A DNA stretch of 64,000 nucleotides from an uncultured Clostridia bacterium (GCA_946220865.1 CAMJYM010000003.1:1-64000), one strand, 5' to 3'. Counted from the stretch's first letter, positions 51,275 through 59,886 are shown. The notes: generated by a model from the letters alone, not told the origin. Translations and numbers: made by a program.

Positions 51275-52195
51275 TCAGAGCAGGAGTGTATTCAGATCGG
51301 CAAGGTCCTGCGTGTCTACCGCAATAATGCCGACCAGAAGATAGCGGCCACTGATGTTCTCGCGCAAAAAGCTATGGTGCAGACGGAAATGCAGGATTTC
51401 ACCTGTGCTTTTGACATGCATACGCGGACCTGTGCAATAATGGCGTATTTCCCCGATAAGGATATGCGTATCATCCAGGTAGTTGATGGGAATATCCTTC
51501 TCAATCAGCGACTTGACTTCGGCCTCCAGTCCGGCAATATCAAAATCCGGTTCTTCCGCAAAGCTCAGAACAAAGCCGTGGCGTACATCATCGTGACTAT
51601 ACTGGAAAATATTGCGCCGACCCAGACAATATTCCACCAGGTCTTCTGCGCTATGGGCCATGCGCCTGAATTTAAGCGAAGAAAAGACGATGTCCGTCAC
51701 ATCTTTAGGTTCCGGCCCGAAAAGGCTGGGGCGAGTCACGATAATTTCCTCACCTACGCCGATTAAAAGATCTGCATTGCGCTTGAGCACAGGATAAACC
51801 AGATCAAAATGTTCGACGATGACTCTTTTCCCTCGTTTCAGAGCTTCCTCAATGGCTGTCGCCAAAACGTGGAGCTGGGTAAAGCCCATTTCGAAACGCA
51901 CATCCAGATGATAGGTGTGCGGCTCAAAGAAGCCGCTGCTCTCGAGATCCAGAAGCGGCAGGGGGCGTATATTGACCCCTTCATCATCATTGGTCAGCTC
52001 CAGACCGGGAAACATGCCCTTGATGAGGATGCTTTTACCGGATCCGGCTTCACCCACAACACCAATCAATTGATCGAAGGGGGAAAGGTACATCTGGGCG
52101 ATCTGCGCCCCGGTATCGGCAATACGCATCCGCCCACGCGGGGCCAGCAACACACTGTAGAGCTGGTTTTTCTGCATTCTTGCGGAATAGGACAT
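51275..52195 (-). CDS. P-loop protein with aminoacyl-tRNA-synthetase-like C-terminal domain
   Basis: 306 residues, no named family. The N-terminal half has a Walker A GEAGSGKS at 48-55 and a Walker B-like KRVIVEHFD near 123-131, so it binds nucleotide. The C-terminal half resembles the second additional domain of alanyl/threonyl-tRNA synthetases: HDDVRHGF at 201-208 and RHYCTGPRMHVKSTGEILHF near 251-270, like the C-x-H-V-x-x-T-G-E-I metal-binding strand of that editing domain. It sits between methylaspartate ammonia-lyase and citXG in the operon, which suggests a role in glutamate fermentation, perhaps as a chaperone or in regulation; this is inference. AAGGAGGAGAAA precedes the ATG. Confidence 0.8.
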   Translation of the reverse strand: MSYSARMQKNQLYSVLLAPRGRMRIADTGAQIAQMYLSPFDQLIGVVGEAGSGKSILIKGMFPGLELTNDDEGVNIRPLPLLDLESSGFFEPHTYHLDVRFEMGFTQLHVLATAIEEALKRGKRVIVEHFDLVYPVLKRNADLLIGVGEEIIVTRPSLFGPEPKDVTDIVFSSLKFRRMAHSAEDLVEYCLGRRNIFQYSHDDVRHGFVLSFAEEPDFDIAGLEAEVKSLIEKDIPINYLDDTHILIGEIRHYCTGPRMHVKSTGEILHFRLHHSFLRENISGRYLLVGIIAVDTQDLADLNTLLL

Positions 52196-52338
52196 TTTCT
52201 CCTCCTTAGTGGGCCAGTCCAGACGGCCAGGCCTGTCACGGCAGGACTTCTGCCGCAGCGAGTCCTCTGTGGCCGCTGCTCATGCCATCATAGCCATAAG
52301 CCTGGCGGAAATAGCGCTCATATCTCAGATATAGATAT

Positions 52339-52372
52339 CAGGCTGCCTGCTTCGACGGAAACAGACAGCCTG
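52339..52372 (-). promoter_or_regulatory. Intercistronic stem-loop between mal and the P-loop gene
   Basis: On the minus strand CAGGCTGTCTG (52372-52362) pairs with CAGGCAGCCTG (52349-52339), 11 pairs with one wobble. No T run follows, so it is more likely an RNA-processing or mRNA-stability hairpin than a terminator. It lies in a 239-base gap within the operon. Confidence 0.6.
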
Positions 52373-52434
52373 AATGAACCTTTTCCGTTTATACGGAGGC
52401 TCTGCTCTTTTCCTTTTGACAAGCTGCTTTCAGC

Positions 52435-53676
52435 TTACTTGGCCGCGAGGCGGGCGAGCACGCGCTGCATCTCGTTGTTTACGATCATATAACCTTCATC
52501 GACCCCCATACCCGGTTTGGCGAGAATCTGATCGGGCTGTGTGGCCAGCGCAATGTCCGTGCAGACCTGCGCCGAGCGGTCGGTTTCGTTACAGGTTCCG
52601 CCCTGATAGGCGCCAATGCCGACCTTTTTGCAGTAGAGCACGGCCTCGATGGTATTGTTGACGCCGCCGAGATCCGGGGTCTTGATCTGAATCATATGAC
52701 CAGCTTTTTCATCTGCGAAAAGTTTAATATCTTCCCAGGTATTGCACCATTCATCGGCCACGATTTCCACGTGAATCTGACGCGCATCCAGTTCTTTGCG
52801 CAGTCCGGCCAGACAGCGAATCTGAGCTTCCCTGCCGCCCGCATCCATGGGACCTTCAATGCGCAGGTGGAAGGGTTTGGCCGCTTCTTCCAGGGTGGCC
52901 ATATAGTCGGCCATGGCGGTGTAGTTATCGTCACCGAAAACCATGCCGATGGTGCCGTAGCAGTCAATGTGCAGCACCGGCTGATAGTTTTCGTCACGGC
53001 GCATCTCGCGGATGCGATGAGAGAGCCATTTGACATAATCGAGAAGGATTTCACCCTTGTGCCCGAGTTTTTCTTCGACGTTATTGATCAGAGCGTGGGG
53101 CAGTACCTGAGCCTCTTTAATGATCATTTTTTCCGTATTCTCATAACGGTTGTCGCCGGACTGGGTAAAGATAGGAATGGGCTTCTTTGAAATGCTGCAG
53201 TTGTATTCACGGGCCACGGTTTCCGTAATCAGCTCTTTATGGGCTTTTGCAACAGCATCAAGCAGCGCCTGAGACACACCGTAACGGATGGCTGTATGCA
53301 GGGCTTTGCCATTGACGCGGATGGCTTCAAGCTCAGCGGCCAGTTCTTTGAAAGAATGCAGCTCTTTGCCGATAAAATGAGGTATCACCTCAGATTCGAT
53401 CAGGGGAATATAATCGGCGGCGAGGAAAAGCGGGTCGCGTCCGCCGGCTCCGGAGTATTGGACGGCGGCGCAATCGCCGAAAGCCCATTCTCCATCCTCG
53501 AGTTGAATCTGCACGGAGATGCTTTCACCGGCCTGACGGATCGATGTAAAACCGGGAGTCACGGCTTCTCCTACATAATTAAAGCCATCGTGTCCTGCGC
53601 CCTGTTTGATGGCCTTCTGGTCATCAAAGTAAAAGCCGGTTTTGCCTGCAGAGTAGATCATTTTCTGAATTTTCAT
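52435..53676 (-). CDS. mal: Methylaspartate ammonia-lyase
   Basis: Second step of the methylaspartate pathway: (2S,3S)-3-methylaspartate to mesaconate and ammonia; enolase superfamily, magnesium-dependent. 413 residues, the normal length. Recognised by MKIQKMIYSAGKTGFYFDDQ, GFTSIRQAGESISVQIQLEDG, DPLFLAADYIPLIE and YGVSQALLDAVAKAH; metal ligands lie in HIDCYGTIGM, LRIEGPMDAGG and VADEW, and the lysine of MIQIKTPDLGGVNN is the probable catalytic base. It follows glmE by 47 bases. Confidence 0.97.
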   Translation of the reverse strand: MKIQKMIYSAGKTGFYFDDQKAIKQGAGHDGFNYVGEAVTPGFTSIRQAGESISVQIQLEDGEWAFGDCAAVQYSGAGGRDPLFLAADYIPLIESEVIPHFIGKELHSFKELAAELEAIRVNGKALHTAIRYGVSQALLDAVAKAHKELITETVAREYNCSISKKPIPIFTQSGDNRYENTEKMIIKEAQVLPHALINNVEEKLGHKGEILLDYVKWLSHRIREMRRDENYQPVLHIDCYGTIGMVFGDDNYTAMADYMATLEEAAKPFHLRIEGPMDAGGREAQIRCLAGLRKELDARQIHVEIVADEWCNTWEDIKLFADEKAGHMIQIKTPDLGGVNNTIEAVLYCKKVGIGAYQGGTCNETDRSAQVCTDIALATQPDQILAKPGMGVDEGYMIVNNEMQRVLARLAAK

Positions 53677-53723
53677 AAGATTCCTTTCCTGGCGCCTTCC
53701 GCGCCACTGATATTTTTATCTCT

Positions 53724-55181
53724 TTAATGTTTGGGACGACCCACCAGACGGCCTTTACTGATCGCATAAACGTCGTCGATCACCATCTGGAAGGAAGCCT
53801 TACGTTTTTCAAATCTGGCCCGTTCTTCAATTTTTTTCCTGTGGAAGTCCTTCAGTTCCTGAGTAAAGGGCACTGCACCCATGGCAAAGACGCGCACCGC
53901 CCCGTCATTATCGCGGGCGGGCAGCATTTTGCCGGCATTGTAGCGGCTGGGCGCAAAGGGAATATCGATGACACCAGCCTGAATGCCGCGAATAGCGCCC
54001 TGGGCAATATCGCCATCCCCGAGTTCGATACACTTGTCCAGGACACAGCGCGTCTCTTCTTCAATGATACGCTTTTCTTCCATAAGGCTGTGGGGATCGA
54101 GGAACTGATCGCCCACCATGTTAATGACCTGCTTCGTGCAGCGCAGTCCCTCAGCATTGGCCTCTTTGGTCGGAACACCTACAGCTTCGTGCGGGGTTTT
54201 GACAATGACCTTGGTGGCGTGCGAAAGCGCCGCCACAACCGAGCCCCAGGAAATGACAGCGAAGGCCTTGGCTTCATCCTGTGGGAAGCCACCCATCCAC
54301 TGGTGCAGAACGGTCGTCACATAGACATCATTGTAACCGAAGCGCCGCAGGTATTCCTCTGTAAGTGTCTGCAGCGTGTTGAGGGCAGCCACATCCTGAA
54401 TCAGGTTGCCACACTGACCATAGCCTACCGTGATGTTTTTAACCCCCTGCTCAGCCGCAAGCAACGCTTCGATGATGGCAACGGCATGCGAGACAAAGGG
54501 CGGGACAAGCGTCCCGGTCAGCGGTCCGTAAGGTTCACGATTGATGATCGCCCCTGCTTCTCCATAAATGCCGGTGAGGCGGTCAACATACTGCCAGTCA
54601 TAAATGGTTTTCTCCAGTGATACATTTTTAGCGTAGGGAATATTGTAGGAAATACCGCCCCCCTCATAGCTGGTAAAGCCGCCGGCAAAGGCGATTTCCG
54701 TCAGCAAACGGGCGTCCGGTGTACCGTGGCGCACCTGGATCGGCACATCGACGGAAGAGGTCACCTGGCGGCAACCGGTCACCCCATGATTAACCGCCGG
54801 AAAACCGTTCAGCATGGACTTGCCGGTTTTAATGGATTCCTGGATGCCCACTTCGGCTTCCTGGAAGCGCTTCTGACGGGTATAGCTGTCGATGGTCGTC
54901 GGCAGCAGATCAGCTTCACCCTCATCCTGCAGGAAACGCAGGAGTTCTATGTGCTTATCAATCAGCGCAACGCCGGCACGGGGCTGAATCAGTGTATGTC
55001 CGCTCTCCTTGGCCAGGCGCAGCTTGCTGCTGAAGTTTTTCTCCGCCGGGATCGTTTTCTGATAGTCTACGCCGTCCTCAAGCCGGGCGACGTCCTTTCC
55101 TGTCTCCCAATGCTGCAGAACTTCATTTCTGAGACGGTAGAACTCGTCATCACTCAGGCGTTTGTTGCGAACTTCACTCAT
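53724..55181 (-). CDS. glmE: Glutamate mutase epsilon subunit
   Basis: Catalytic TIM-barrel subunit of coenzyme B12-dependent glutamate mutase, which turns L-glutamate into (2S,3S)-3-methylaspartate together with GlmS. 485 residues, the normal length. Recognised by VDYQKTIPAEKNFSSKLRLA, LIQPRAGVALIDKHIELL, NGFPAVNHGVTGCRQV and AGGFTSYEGGGISYNIPYAKN. Its start overlaps the glmL end by eight bases. The gene is also called mutE. Confidence 0.97.
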   Translation of the reverse strand: MSEVRNKRLSDDEFYRLRNEVLQHWETGKDVARLEDGVDYQKTIPAEKNFSSKLRLAKESGHTLIQPRAGVALIDKHIELLRFLQDEGEADLLPTTIDSYTRQKRFQEAEVGIQESIKTGKSMLNGFPAVNHGVTGCRQVTSSVDVPIQVRHGTPDARLLTEIAFAGGFTSYEGGGISYNIPYAKNVSLEKTIYDWQYVDRLTGIYGEAGAIINREPYGPLTGTLVPPFVSHAVAIIEALLAAEQGVKNITVGYGQCGNLIQDVAALNTLQTLTEEYLRRFGYNDVYVTTVLHQWMGGFPQDEAKAFAVISWGSVVAALSHATKVIVKTPHEAVGVPTKEANAEGLRCTKQVINMVGDQFLDPHSLMEEKRIIEEETRCVLDKCIELGDGDIAQGAIRGIQAGVIDIPFAPSRYNAGKMLPARDNDGAVRVFAMGAVPFTQELKDFHRKKIEERARFEKRKASFQMVIDDVYAISKGRLVGRPKH

Positions 55182-56556
55182 GACTTAACTCCTTTTTCAT
55201 GATTTTCAGGGCCAGTTCCGGCCGGCTCTGCGCCAGCACTCCCATGGCCGATAAAATATATTGGCGATCCACCAGAATATGGAAGCGTTCCGGTCTCAGC
55301 GAAGTGGGCAGGCTGGGCGTCCACTGGGCGTGGCGCACGATCTCAGCCGTATGCGGGCTGCGCACGAGAGCTCCCCCGGTAACAACCATCTGTTCAACAC
55401 CCCGCAGATCTTTGCCGTACTGTGCATAAGTCAGACCAACCGGGGTATAGACCTGTTCAACTCTGCCGCAGTGTCGGGTCACCGCAATCTCCACCGCCCA
55501 GGAGGCGAGGGCATCATCAAGGCGCTGCAGCTTATCATTATCCGGCAATTTATCCTTATGTTTCATGAGCTCCGCACTCAGCGAGAGCACTTCGTCTTCG
55601 GACAGTCCGGCACGCTCTGCCACTTTGTCACAGCCCGCCGCTTCGAGAATACCACCGAGGCTGTAGCGCATGCCGATATCCCCCTCTACGGTTCTCTTTT
55701 CACGAGGTTCCGGCAGTCCTTTGAGGACGGTGGTCATATCGCGCGGCGCTCCATCGGAAATGGAATAAACGTCCGTGGTCGCTCCTCCTGGATCGACGGC
55801 AATGAGATCGCCAATGCCCGCCTCCCCGGCCGTTCCCTGAGACAGCAGCTTGACTGCCGCCAGCACAGCCGCCGGAGTAGGCATCACAATATCGGAAATC
55901 ATGCTGCTAACTGAACTGAGACCCTTGGCCTTGACAATCTCCCGGAGAAAAATCTCCCGGATCAGATCCTGCACGGGTTTAATATTCAATTCGTCCAGCC
56001 GTGGCATGACATTGGGGCAGAGAGTAAATTCTTTTCCGGCAGCGCTCAGGATCTTCTTGATTTTCCTTCCGGCAGAACGATTGCCGGCTACAAGGATCGG
56101 AGCCGTCATCGAGCTTTCAGCAAGGACCTCGGCATTTTCAAGGATACAGGCGCTGTTACCCCCGTCTGTCCCTCCGGTCAGCAGAAAAATATCCGGTTTC
56201 AGGGCTTCCAGCTCTTCCCTGTCCTCGTCGGTCATCTCATGGTCGAAAACGCGAATGACTTTAGCCCCTGCTCCCAGAGCCGCCGTGCGCGCCGCTTCGG
56301 CTGTAAGCTCGGGCACCAGACCGGAAACCGCCATACGCAGGCCTCCAGCTGCACTGGAACAGGCTTTAATCTCTGCAATCTCAAGCTCGTTGACCTGAGC
56401 TTTCAGCCGTTCCAAAGCAAGCTTAAAGCCGTCGTTAATGTCGCTTTCCACCGTCGTGAAAGCTGAGGCGGTACCGATCAGCTCTTCCTTTTCCGGATCG
56501 ACTGCCGTGACTTTGGTAAAGGTGCTGCCAAAATCGCAGAGCAGAATAGCCTTCAT
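55174..56556 (-). CDS. glmL: GlmL/MutL, glutamate mutase-associated ATPase
   Basis: Always found with glutamate mutase; an actin/hexokinase-fold ATPase thought to reactivate the mutase or exchange damaged B12. 460 residues. The phosphate-1 loop is ILLCDFGSTFTKVTAVD at the N-terminus, followed by ACSSAAGGLRMAVSGLVPELT, ILVAGNRSAGRKI and the second nucleotide motif VDPGGATTDVYS. Not to be confused with the DNA repair protein MutL. It lies between glmS (one-base overlap) and glmE (eight-base overlap). Confidence 0.96.
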   Translation of the reverse strand: MKAILLCDFGSTFTKVTAVDPEKEELIGTASAFTTVESDINDGFKLALERLKAQVNELEIAEIKACSSAAGGLRMAVSGLVPELTAEAARTAALGAGAKVIRVFDHEMTDEDREELEALKPDIFLLTGGTDGGNSACILENAEVLAESSMTAPILVAGNRSAGRKIKKILSAAGKEFTLCPNVMPRLDELNIKPVQDLIREIFLREIVKAKGLSSVSSMISDIVMPTPAAVLAAVKLLSQGTAGEAGIGDLIAVDPGGATTDVYSISDGAPRDMTTVLKGLPEPREKRTVEGDIGMRYSLGGILEAAGCDKVAERAGLSEDEVLSLSAELMKHKDKLPDNDKLQRLDDALASWAVEIAVTRHCGRVEQVYTPVGLTYAQYGKDLRGVEQMVVTGGALVRSPHTAEIVRHAQWTPSLPTSLRPERFHILVDRQYILSAMGVLAQSRPELALKIMKKELSHE

Positions 56557-57041
56557 CAGAGCTTTTCCTCCATCATGGCTTCAAGATCTTCTTCGCTCAT
56601 GCTGCCCTCATCCGGGCCGTCATCCTGAACACCGAGATCCAGTTTAAGACAGCGAATGGTTTCTTCGGGTGGAGTGCTCGGCGGGAAAACCCGGTTAAAG
56701 CCCATGGCATGGAAGCGGGCTTCAACATCCTTAAAATCCTGTTTGCCTACAACAATGTTCCCGCCACAATAGAGCAGGATATCTCCCAGGCCGGCCTCAT
56801 CGCATTTTTCCCGGAGACCGCGGCAGTCCAGTTCTCCGTGGCCATAGAGTGAGGAAATGACAATCGCATCGGCGGCCGTTTCGACCGCTGCTGCAATGTA
56901 TTCCTCCTGCGAAACCATGACGCCGAGATTCGTGACATCAAAGCCAGCTTCCCGGAAGGCGAAATCCAGAATGCGGATACCCACAGCGTGGACATCCGCT
57001 CCGATGACCCCTATCACCAGTTTTTTTCCATTGTGTTTCAT
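56556..57041 (-). CDS. glmS: Glutamate mutase sigma subunit (B12-binding)
   Basis: Cobalamin-binding subunit of glutamate mutase; 161 residues. The base-off/His-on motif DVHAVG (DxHxxG) at residues 16-21 supplies the histidine ligand to cobalt, and the SL and GG loops are in VISSLYGHGE and LLYCGGNIVVG. An extra acidic tail (DEGSMSEEDLEAMMEE) follows the domain, whereas many GlmS proteins end at about 137. Not to be confused with glucosamine-6-phosphate synthase GlmS. First of the three mutase genes. Confidence 0.97.
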   Translation of the reverse strand: MKHNGKKLVIGVIGADVHAVGIRILDFAFREAGFDVTNLGVMVSQEEYIAAAVETAADAIVISSLYGHGELDCRGLREKCDEAGLGDILLYCGGNIVVGKQDFKDVEARFHAMGFNRVFPPSTPPEETIRCLKLDLGVQDDGPDEGSMSEEDLEAMMEEKL

Positions 57042-57066
57042 GCTTGCTTCCTTTCAAACGGGTGTA

Positions 57067-58164
57067 TCACCCTTTGCTGGAGTCCTGACACTGACGTCTC
57101 TGTTCTCCCATAGCTTCAAGCTCCTCGCGAATGCGGGTGAGTGACGCGCGTTCACAATCCATACGGAATAGGATCAGCTCCCCTCCCCGACGGACAAATT
57201 CCTTCAAGGCCGCATTCAGCTCCTGCTGAATAAAGCCCATATACTCCGCAGGCACCAGGATAACCTCCCTGTCCTGAATGAAGTTAAAGATATCTTTATC
57301 ATGAAAAAGTTTAAGTTCAGGGTGCTGACTCAGGTGGGCATAGTTGACACAGGCTTCCATGAGCTCACCGCCGTACGTCCGCGACAAGCTGAGAATGCCG
57401 ACCTTGCGGTCTTCTGGCAACCGGGCCAGACTGATCAGACTCAGGGGACTGGCGCAGAGGCCCAGCAAAAAAAGACGCGAACGACTATCCCTGCTTGTCT
57501 CCTGGAGTTTTATGGCACGATAGACTTCCTCCGTGGCAACCACAGCATCAAAATCTTCTGTAGAAATCCGGCCTGCCAGCAGGTCATCAAAGGGATAGGC
57601 GAATAATTCAAGATCCGGCAGCGCCGAAAAGGCATTGAGCATGATCGAGCGTTCTTCCGGGCTGTTGGCCACGAGCATGATGGAGAGATCTTCGCTGTGC
57701 TCATCGCGCTCACGCAGTTTAAGTTCAAGAAAAATTTGAATTTCCCGGCGCCGGAAGCCCATTTCATTCAGCTCATCCAGCATCCGGTCGATGGCGCCCA
57801 TGGCCTGCTCTTTGCGGGAAAGTTCCACAGACCCTTTATCGGGAAGATAAGTTACAAAGCTGCCCTTGCCCTGAGTGAGGCTCACCAGACCTTGCTGCTC
57901 CAGCCGATTGTAGGCGTGCTTCACTGTACCCCGGGACAGGCTGAGACTCGCGGCCAGTTCACGCACCGTGGGCAGACGGCTGCCATCCGGCAGTTTTTCG
58001 CTTTCGATTAACTGCCCAATACCTGTCGCCAGCTCCATATAGATGGGCTGGGATCCACTCAGCACAGAACGGGGCGGGAGCATATCCCGGATCAGGCTCA
58101 GATTTTCCTTTGGAGAAACTCGCTGCACAGTCTTCCTCAGCTCTCCTGTTGCTCTTTCAGCCAT
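57067..58164 (-). CDS. GntR-family transcriptional regulator
   Basis: 365 residues. An N-terminal winged helix at about 38-107 (PDGSRLPTVRELAASLSLSRGTVKHAYNRLEQQGLV) is of the GntR type, and the C-terminal 240 residues may form a ligand-binding domain of two lobes (SIMLVANSPEERSIML, DFDAVVATEEVYRAI, VGILSLSRTYGGELMEA); I cannot assign its effector. It overlaps the end of fumB by 28 bases, so it is in the operon and probably regulates it, maybe in response to glutamate, mesaconate or another intermediate. Candidate operators lie at 59699-59745. AGAAGG precedes the ATG; a shorter start at 58083 is possible. Confidence 0.87.
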   Translation of the reverse strand: MAERATGELRKTVQRVSPKENLSLIRDMLPPRSVLSGSQPIYMELATGIGQLIESEKLPDGSRLPTVRELAASLSLSRGTVKHAYNRLEQQGLVSLTQGKGSFVTYLPDKGSVELSRKEQAMGAIDRMLDELNEMGFRRREIQIFLELKLRERDEHSEDLSIMLVANSPEERSIMLNAFSALPDLELFAYPFDDLLAGRISTEDFDAVVATEEVYRAIKLQETSRDSRSRLFLLGLCASPLSLISLARLPEDRKVGILSLSRTYGGELMEACVNYAHLSQHPELKLFHDKDIFNFIQDREVILVPAEYMGFIQQELNAALKEFVRRGGELILFRMDCERASLTRIREELEAMGEQRRQCQDSSKG

Positions 58165-58700
58165 TTTTCGGGACCTTCTGCGTAAAGATTATGGCCTTCA
58201 CAATCGATGAGCACGAGCAAAGGCATCTCTTCAACACGAAGTCGCCTGACCGCCTCAGCCCCAAGGTCAGGATAGGCAATGATCTCCGCTTCCTTGATGG
58301 ATTTGGCCAGAAGCGCACCCGCACCGCCAACTGCACCAAGATATACGGCACCAGCCTCTTTCATCGCTGCAATGACTTCGGCATTGCGCTTGCCCTTGCC
58401 GATCATCCCGAGCTGACCCAGCTTCAGTAAAGCCGGCGCATAAGCGTCCATGCGGTAGGAGGTGGTGGGGCCGGCAGAACCGATGACATGTCCAGGGGCA
58501 GCCGGTGTCGGCCCAACATAATAGATGACTGAACCCTCGATGGGGAAAGGCAGCTCCCCGCCCTGCTCAAGAGTCTCAACAAAGCGCTTGTGCGCGGCGT
58601 CACGCGCCGTGTAGATGGTGCCGGAAAGATAGACCCGATCGCCGCATTTCAGCTGGCGCGTCTGCTCTTTTGTCAAAGGTGCAGAAATATGATGTTCCAT
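58137..58700 (-). CDS. fumB: Class I fumarase-type hydratase, beta subunit (probable mesaconase)
   Basis: C-terminal (beta) half of a two-subunit iron-sulfur hydratase; 187 residues. Recognised by ISAPLTKEQTRQLKCGDRVYLSGTIYTARDAAHKR, IYYVGPTPAAPGHVIGSAGPTTSYRMD and YLGAVGGAGALLAKSI. In the methylaspartate context, the enzyme most likely hydrates mesaconate to (S)-citramalate; two-subunit class I fumarases are known to do this. Fumarase or L-tartrate dehydratase activity cannot be excluded from sequence. One-base overlap with fumA. Confidence 0.93.
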   Translation of the reverse strand: MEHHISAPLTKEQTRQLKCGDRVYLSGTIYTARDAAHKRFVETLEQGGELPFPIEGSVIYYVGPTPAAPGHVIGSAGPTTSYRMDAYAPALLKLGQLGMIGKGKRNAEVIAAMKEAGAVYLGAVGGAGALLAKSIKEAEIIAYPDLGAEAVRRLRVEEMPLLVLIDCEGHNLYAEGPEKWLKEQQES

Positions 58701-59539
58701 CAGAGAACCTCCGTGACGTGGCGAGTCGCATGACAGTTGATATTCACAGCAACCGGCAAACCAGCGATATGCGTGGGCAGCACTTCGATATGGACGGCCA
58801 GGGCCGTCGTTAACCCACCGTAGCCCTGAGGACCGATGCCCAGGCGATTGATGCTTTCGAGAAGCTCCCGCTCAAGTTCAGCATAGTAAGGATCCGGATT
58901 GTGCTGACCAAGCTCTCGCAGCAGCGCTTCTTTGGCCAGCAGGCAGGACTTATCAAAGTTACCGCCGATACCCACGCCCACAACCGTCGGTGGACAGGGG
59001 TTAGGTCCGGCCTCCCGTACCGTCTCCAGAATAAAAGCTTTGACACCTTCGAGACCATCCGAAGGTTTCAGCATTTTCTGGCGGCTCATATTTTCGCTGC
59101 CAAAGCCCTTTGGCGCGACCGTCAGTTTGATTTTATCGCCGGGCACAAGTTTAAGGTAGAGCATCGCAGGCGTATTGTCGCGCGTATTCTCCCGGCGCAG
59201 CGGATCGCGTACGATGCTCTTGCGCAGATATCCCTCCGCATAGCCCTGACGCACGCCCTCATTGACCGCTTGCTCAAGATCGCCGAGTAGATGAACCTCC
59301 TGCCCCAGCTCCACGAAAACAAGCGCCATGCCTGTATCCTGGCACATCGGAACCTGATCGTCTTCGGCAATTTTCATGTTCTGCAGGATATCGTCCAGCG
59401 CTGCTGCTCCGATAGCTGATGTCTCGCAGGCCCGCGCTGTTTTGAGGCATTTGCGCACATCCTCAGGGAGAACTCGGTTGGCCTTTATGCACATCTCTCT
59501 GATTGGAGCCACAAGCTCACTTACTGGAAATTCTCTCAT
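58700..59539 (-). CDS. fumA: Class I fumarase-type hydratase, alpha subunit (probable mesaconase)
   Basis: Iron-sulfur cluster subunit, 279 residues, first gene of the glutamate-fermentation operon. Cluster cysteines lie in QVPMCQDTGMALVF, GPNPCPPTVVGVGIGGNFDKSCLLAKEALL and a third in the NINCHATRH segment; MLYLKLVPGDKIKLTVAPKGFGSENMS is family-typical. Its leader (59540-59700) is long and structured. GGAGG seven bases before the ATG sets the start. Confidence 0.94.
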   Translation of the reverse strand: MREFPVSELVAPIREMCIKANRVLPEDVRKCLKTARACETSAIGAAALDDILQNMKIAEDDQVPMCQDTGMALVFVELGQEVHLLGDLEQAVNEGVRQGYAEGYLRKSIVRDPLRRENTRDNTPAMLYLKLVPGDKIKLTVAPKGFGSENMSRQKMLKPSDGLEGVKAFILETVREAGPNPCPPTVVGVGIGGNFDKSCLLAKEALLRELGQHNPDPYYAELERELLESINRLGIGPQGYGGLTTALAVHIEVLPTHIAGLPVAVNINCHATRHVTEVL

Positions 59540-59698
59540 TCTTTGTCCTCCCTGTACTACCGCGATTCTCCAAACAGGGTCTTCTCCTGTCCACGGACCG
59601 GTGTTGAGCCTCTGGCGGATCAGACTGTGAAAGCTATGGCTCTGCAGGCAGAGCCCCGGCGATGTCCTTTGCGAAGCAAATTACCGTCCTTCATGCAC
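59540..59698 (-). promoter_or_regulatory. Structured leader of the methylaspartate operon
   Basis: About 160 bases between the candidate promoter and fumA. On the transcript CCCTGT (59579-59574) can pair either with the upstream ACAGG (59590-59586) or with ACAGGG (59555-59550), which overlaps the Shine-Dalgarno GGGAGG (59552-59547). The two pairings exclude each other, so the leader could switch translation. A further stem GGCTCTG/CAGAGCC lies at 59638-59655. It matches no riboswitch class that I recognise; I looked in particular for cobalamin-riboswitch boxes and saw none. Confidence 0.45.
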
Positions 59699-59745
59699 TT
59701 GTATTGATACAATATATCAATTTGTACCACTGTGCAATAGTACAA
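59699..59745 (-). promoter_or_regulatory. Promoter and palindromic operators of the methylaspartate operon
   Basis: On the minus strand TTGCAC (59737-59732), a 17-base spacer and TATTGT (59714-59709) form a plausible promoter. Two palindromes overlap it: TTGTAT-TG-ATACAA at 59699-59712 and TTGTAC (59722-59727) with GTACAA (59740-59745). TTGTAC/TTGTAT half-sites fit GntR-type operators, so the GntR protein of the operon is the obvious candidate. Confidence 0.55.
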
Positions 59746-59783
59746 GTTATTTTTTCTTGTCCTCGCGGCAGGAGAAGACGCTC

Positions 59784-59828
59784 AAAAAAAGCGTCCGGCC
59801 TCCCATGGAAATACTGGAGCCGGACGCC
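59784..59828 (-). terminator. Rho-independent terminator of htrA
   Basis: On the minus strand GCGTCCGGC (59827-59819) pairs with GCCGGACGC (59799-59791) around a 19-base loop and runs into TTTTTTT at 59790-59784. It also insulates the methylaspartate promoter from htrA transcription. Confidence 0.88.
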
Positions 59829-59886
59829 CTTTGGCCTGAAATGGCATCAACTGGACTTCATATGGCGTTAACTTTCCGTAGCTGTT

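Noticed and set aside
55174..57041. DNA mismatch repair mutS and mutL
   Set aside because: Gene names mutS/mutL are also used for the glutamate mutase genes; the DxHxxG motif and the ATPase fold show that these are the mutase proteins.
59540..59700. A cobalamin riboswitch before the B12-dependent glutamate mutase operon
   Set aside because: None of the conserved B12-box sequence was found; the leader is too short for the full class and the first gene is not B12-dependent.
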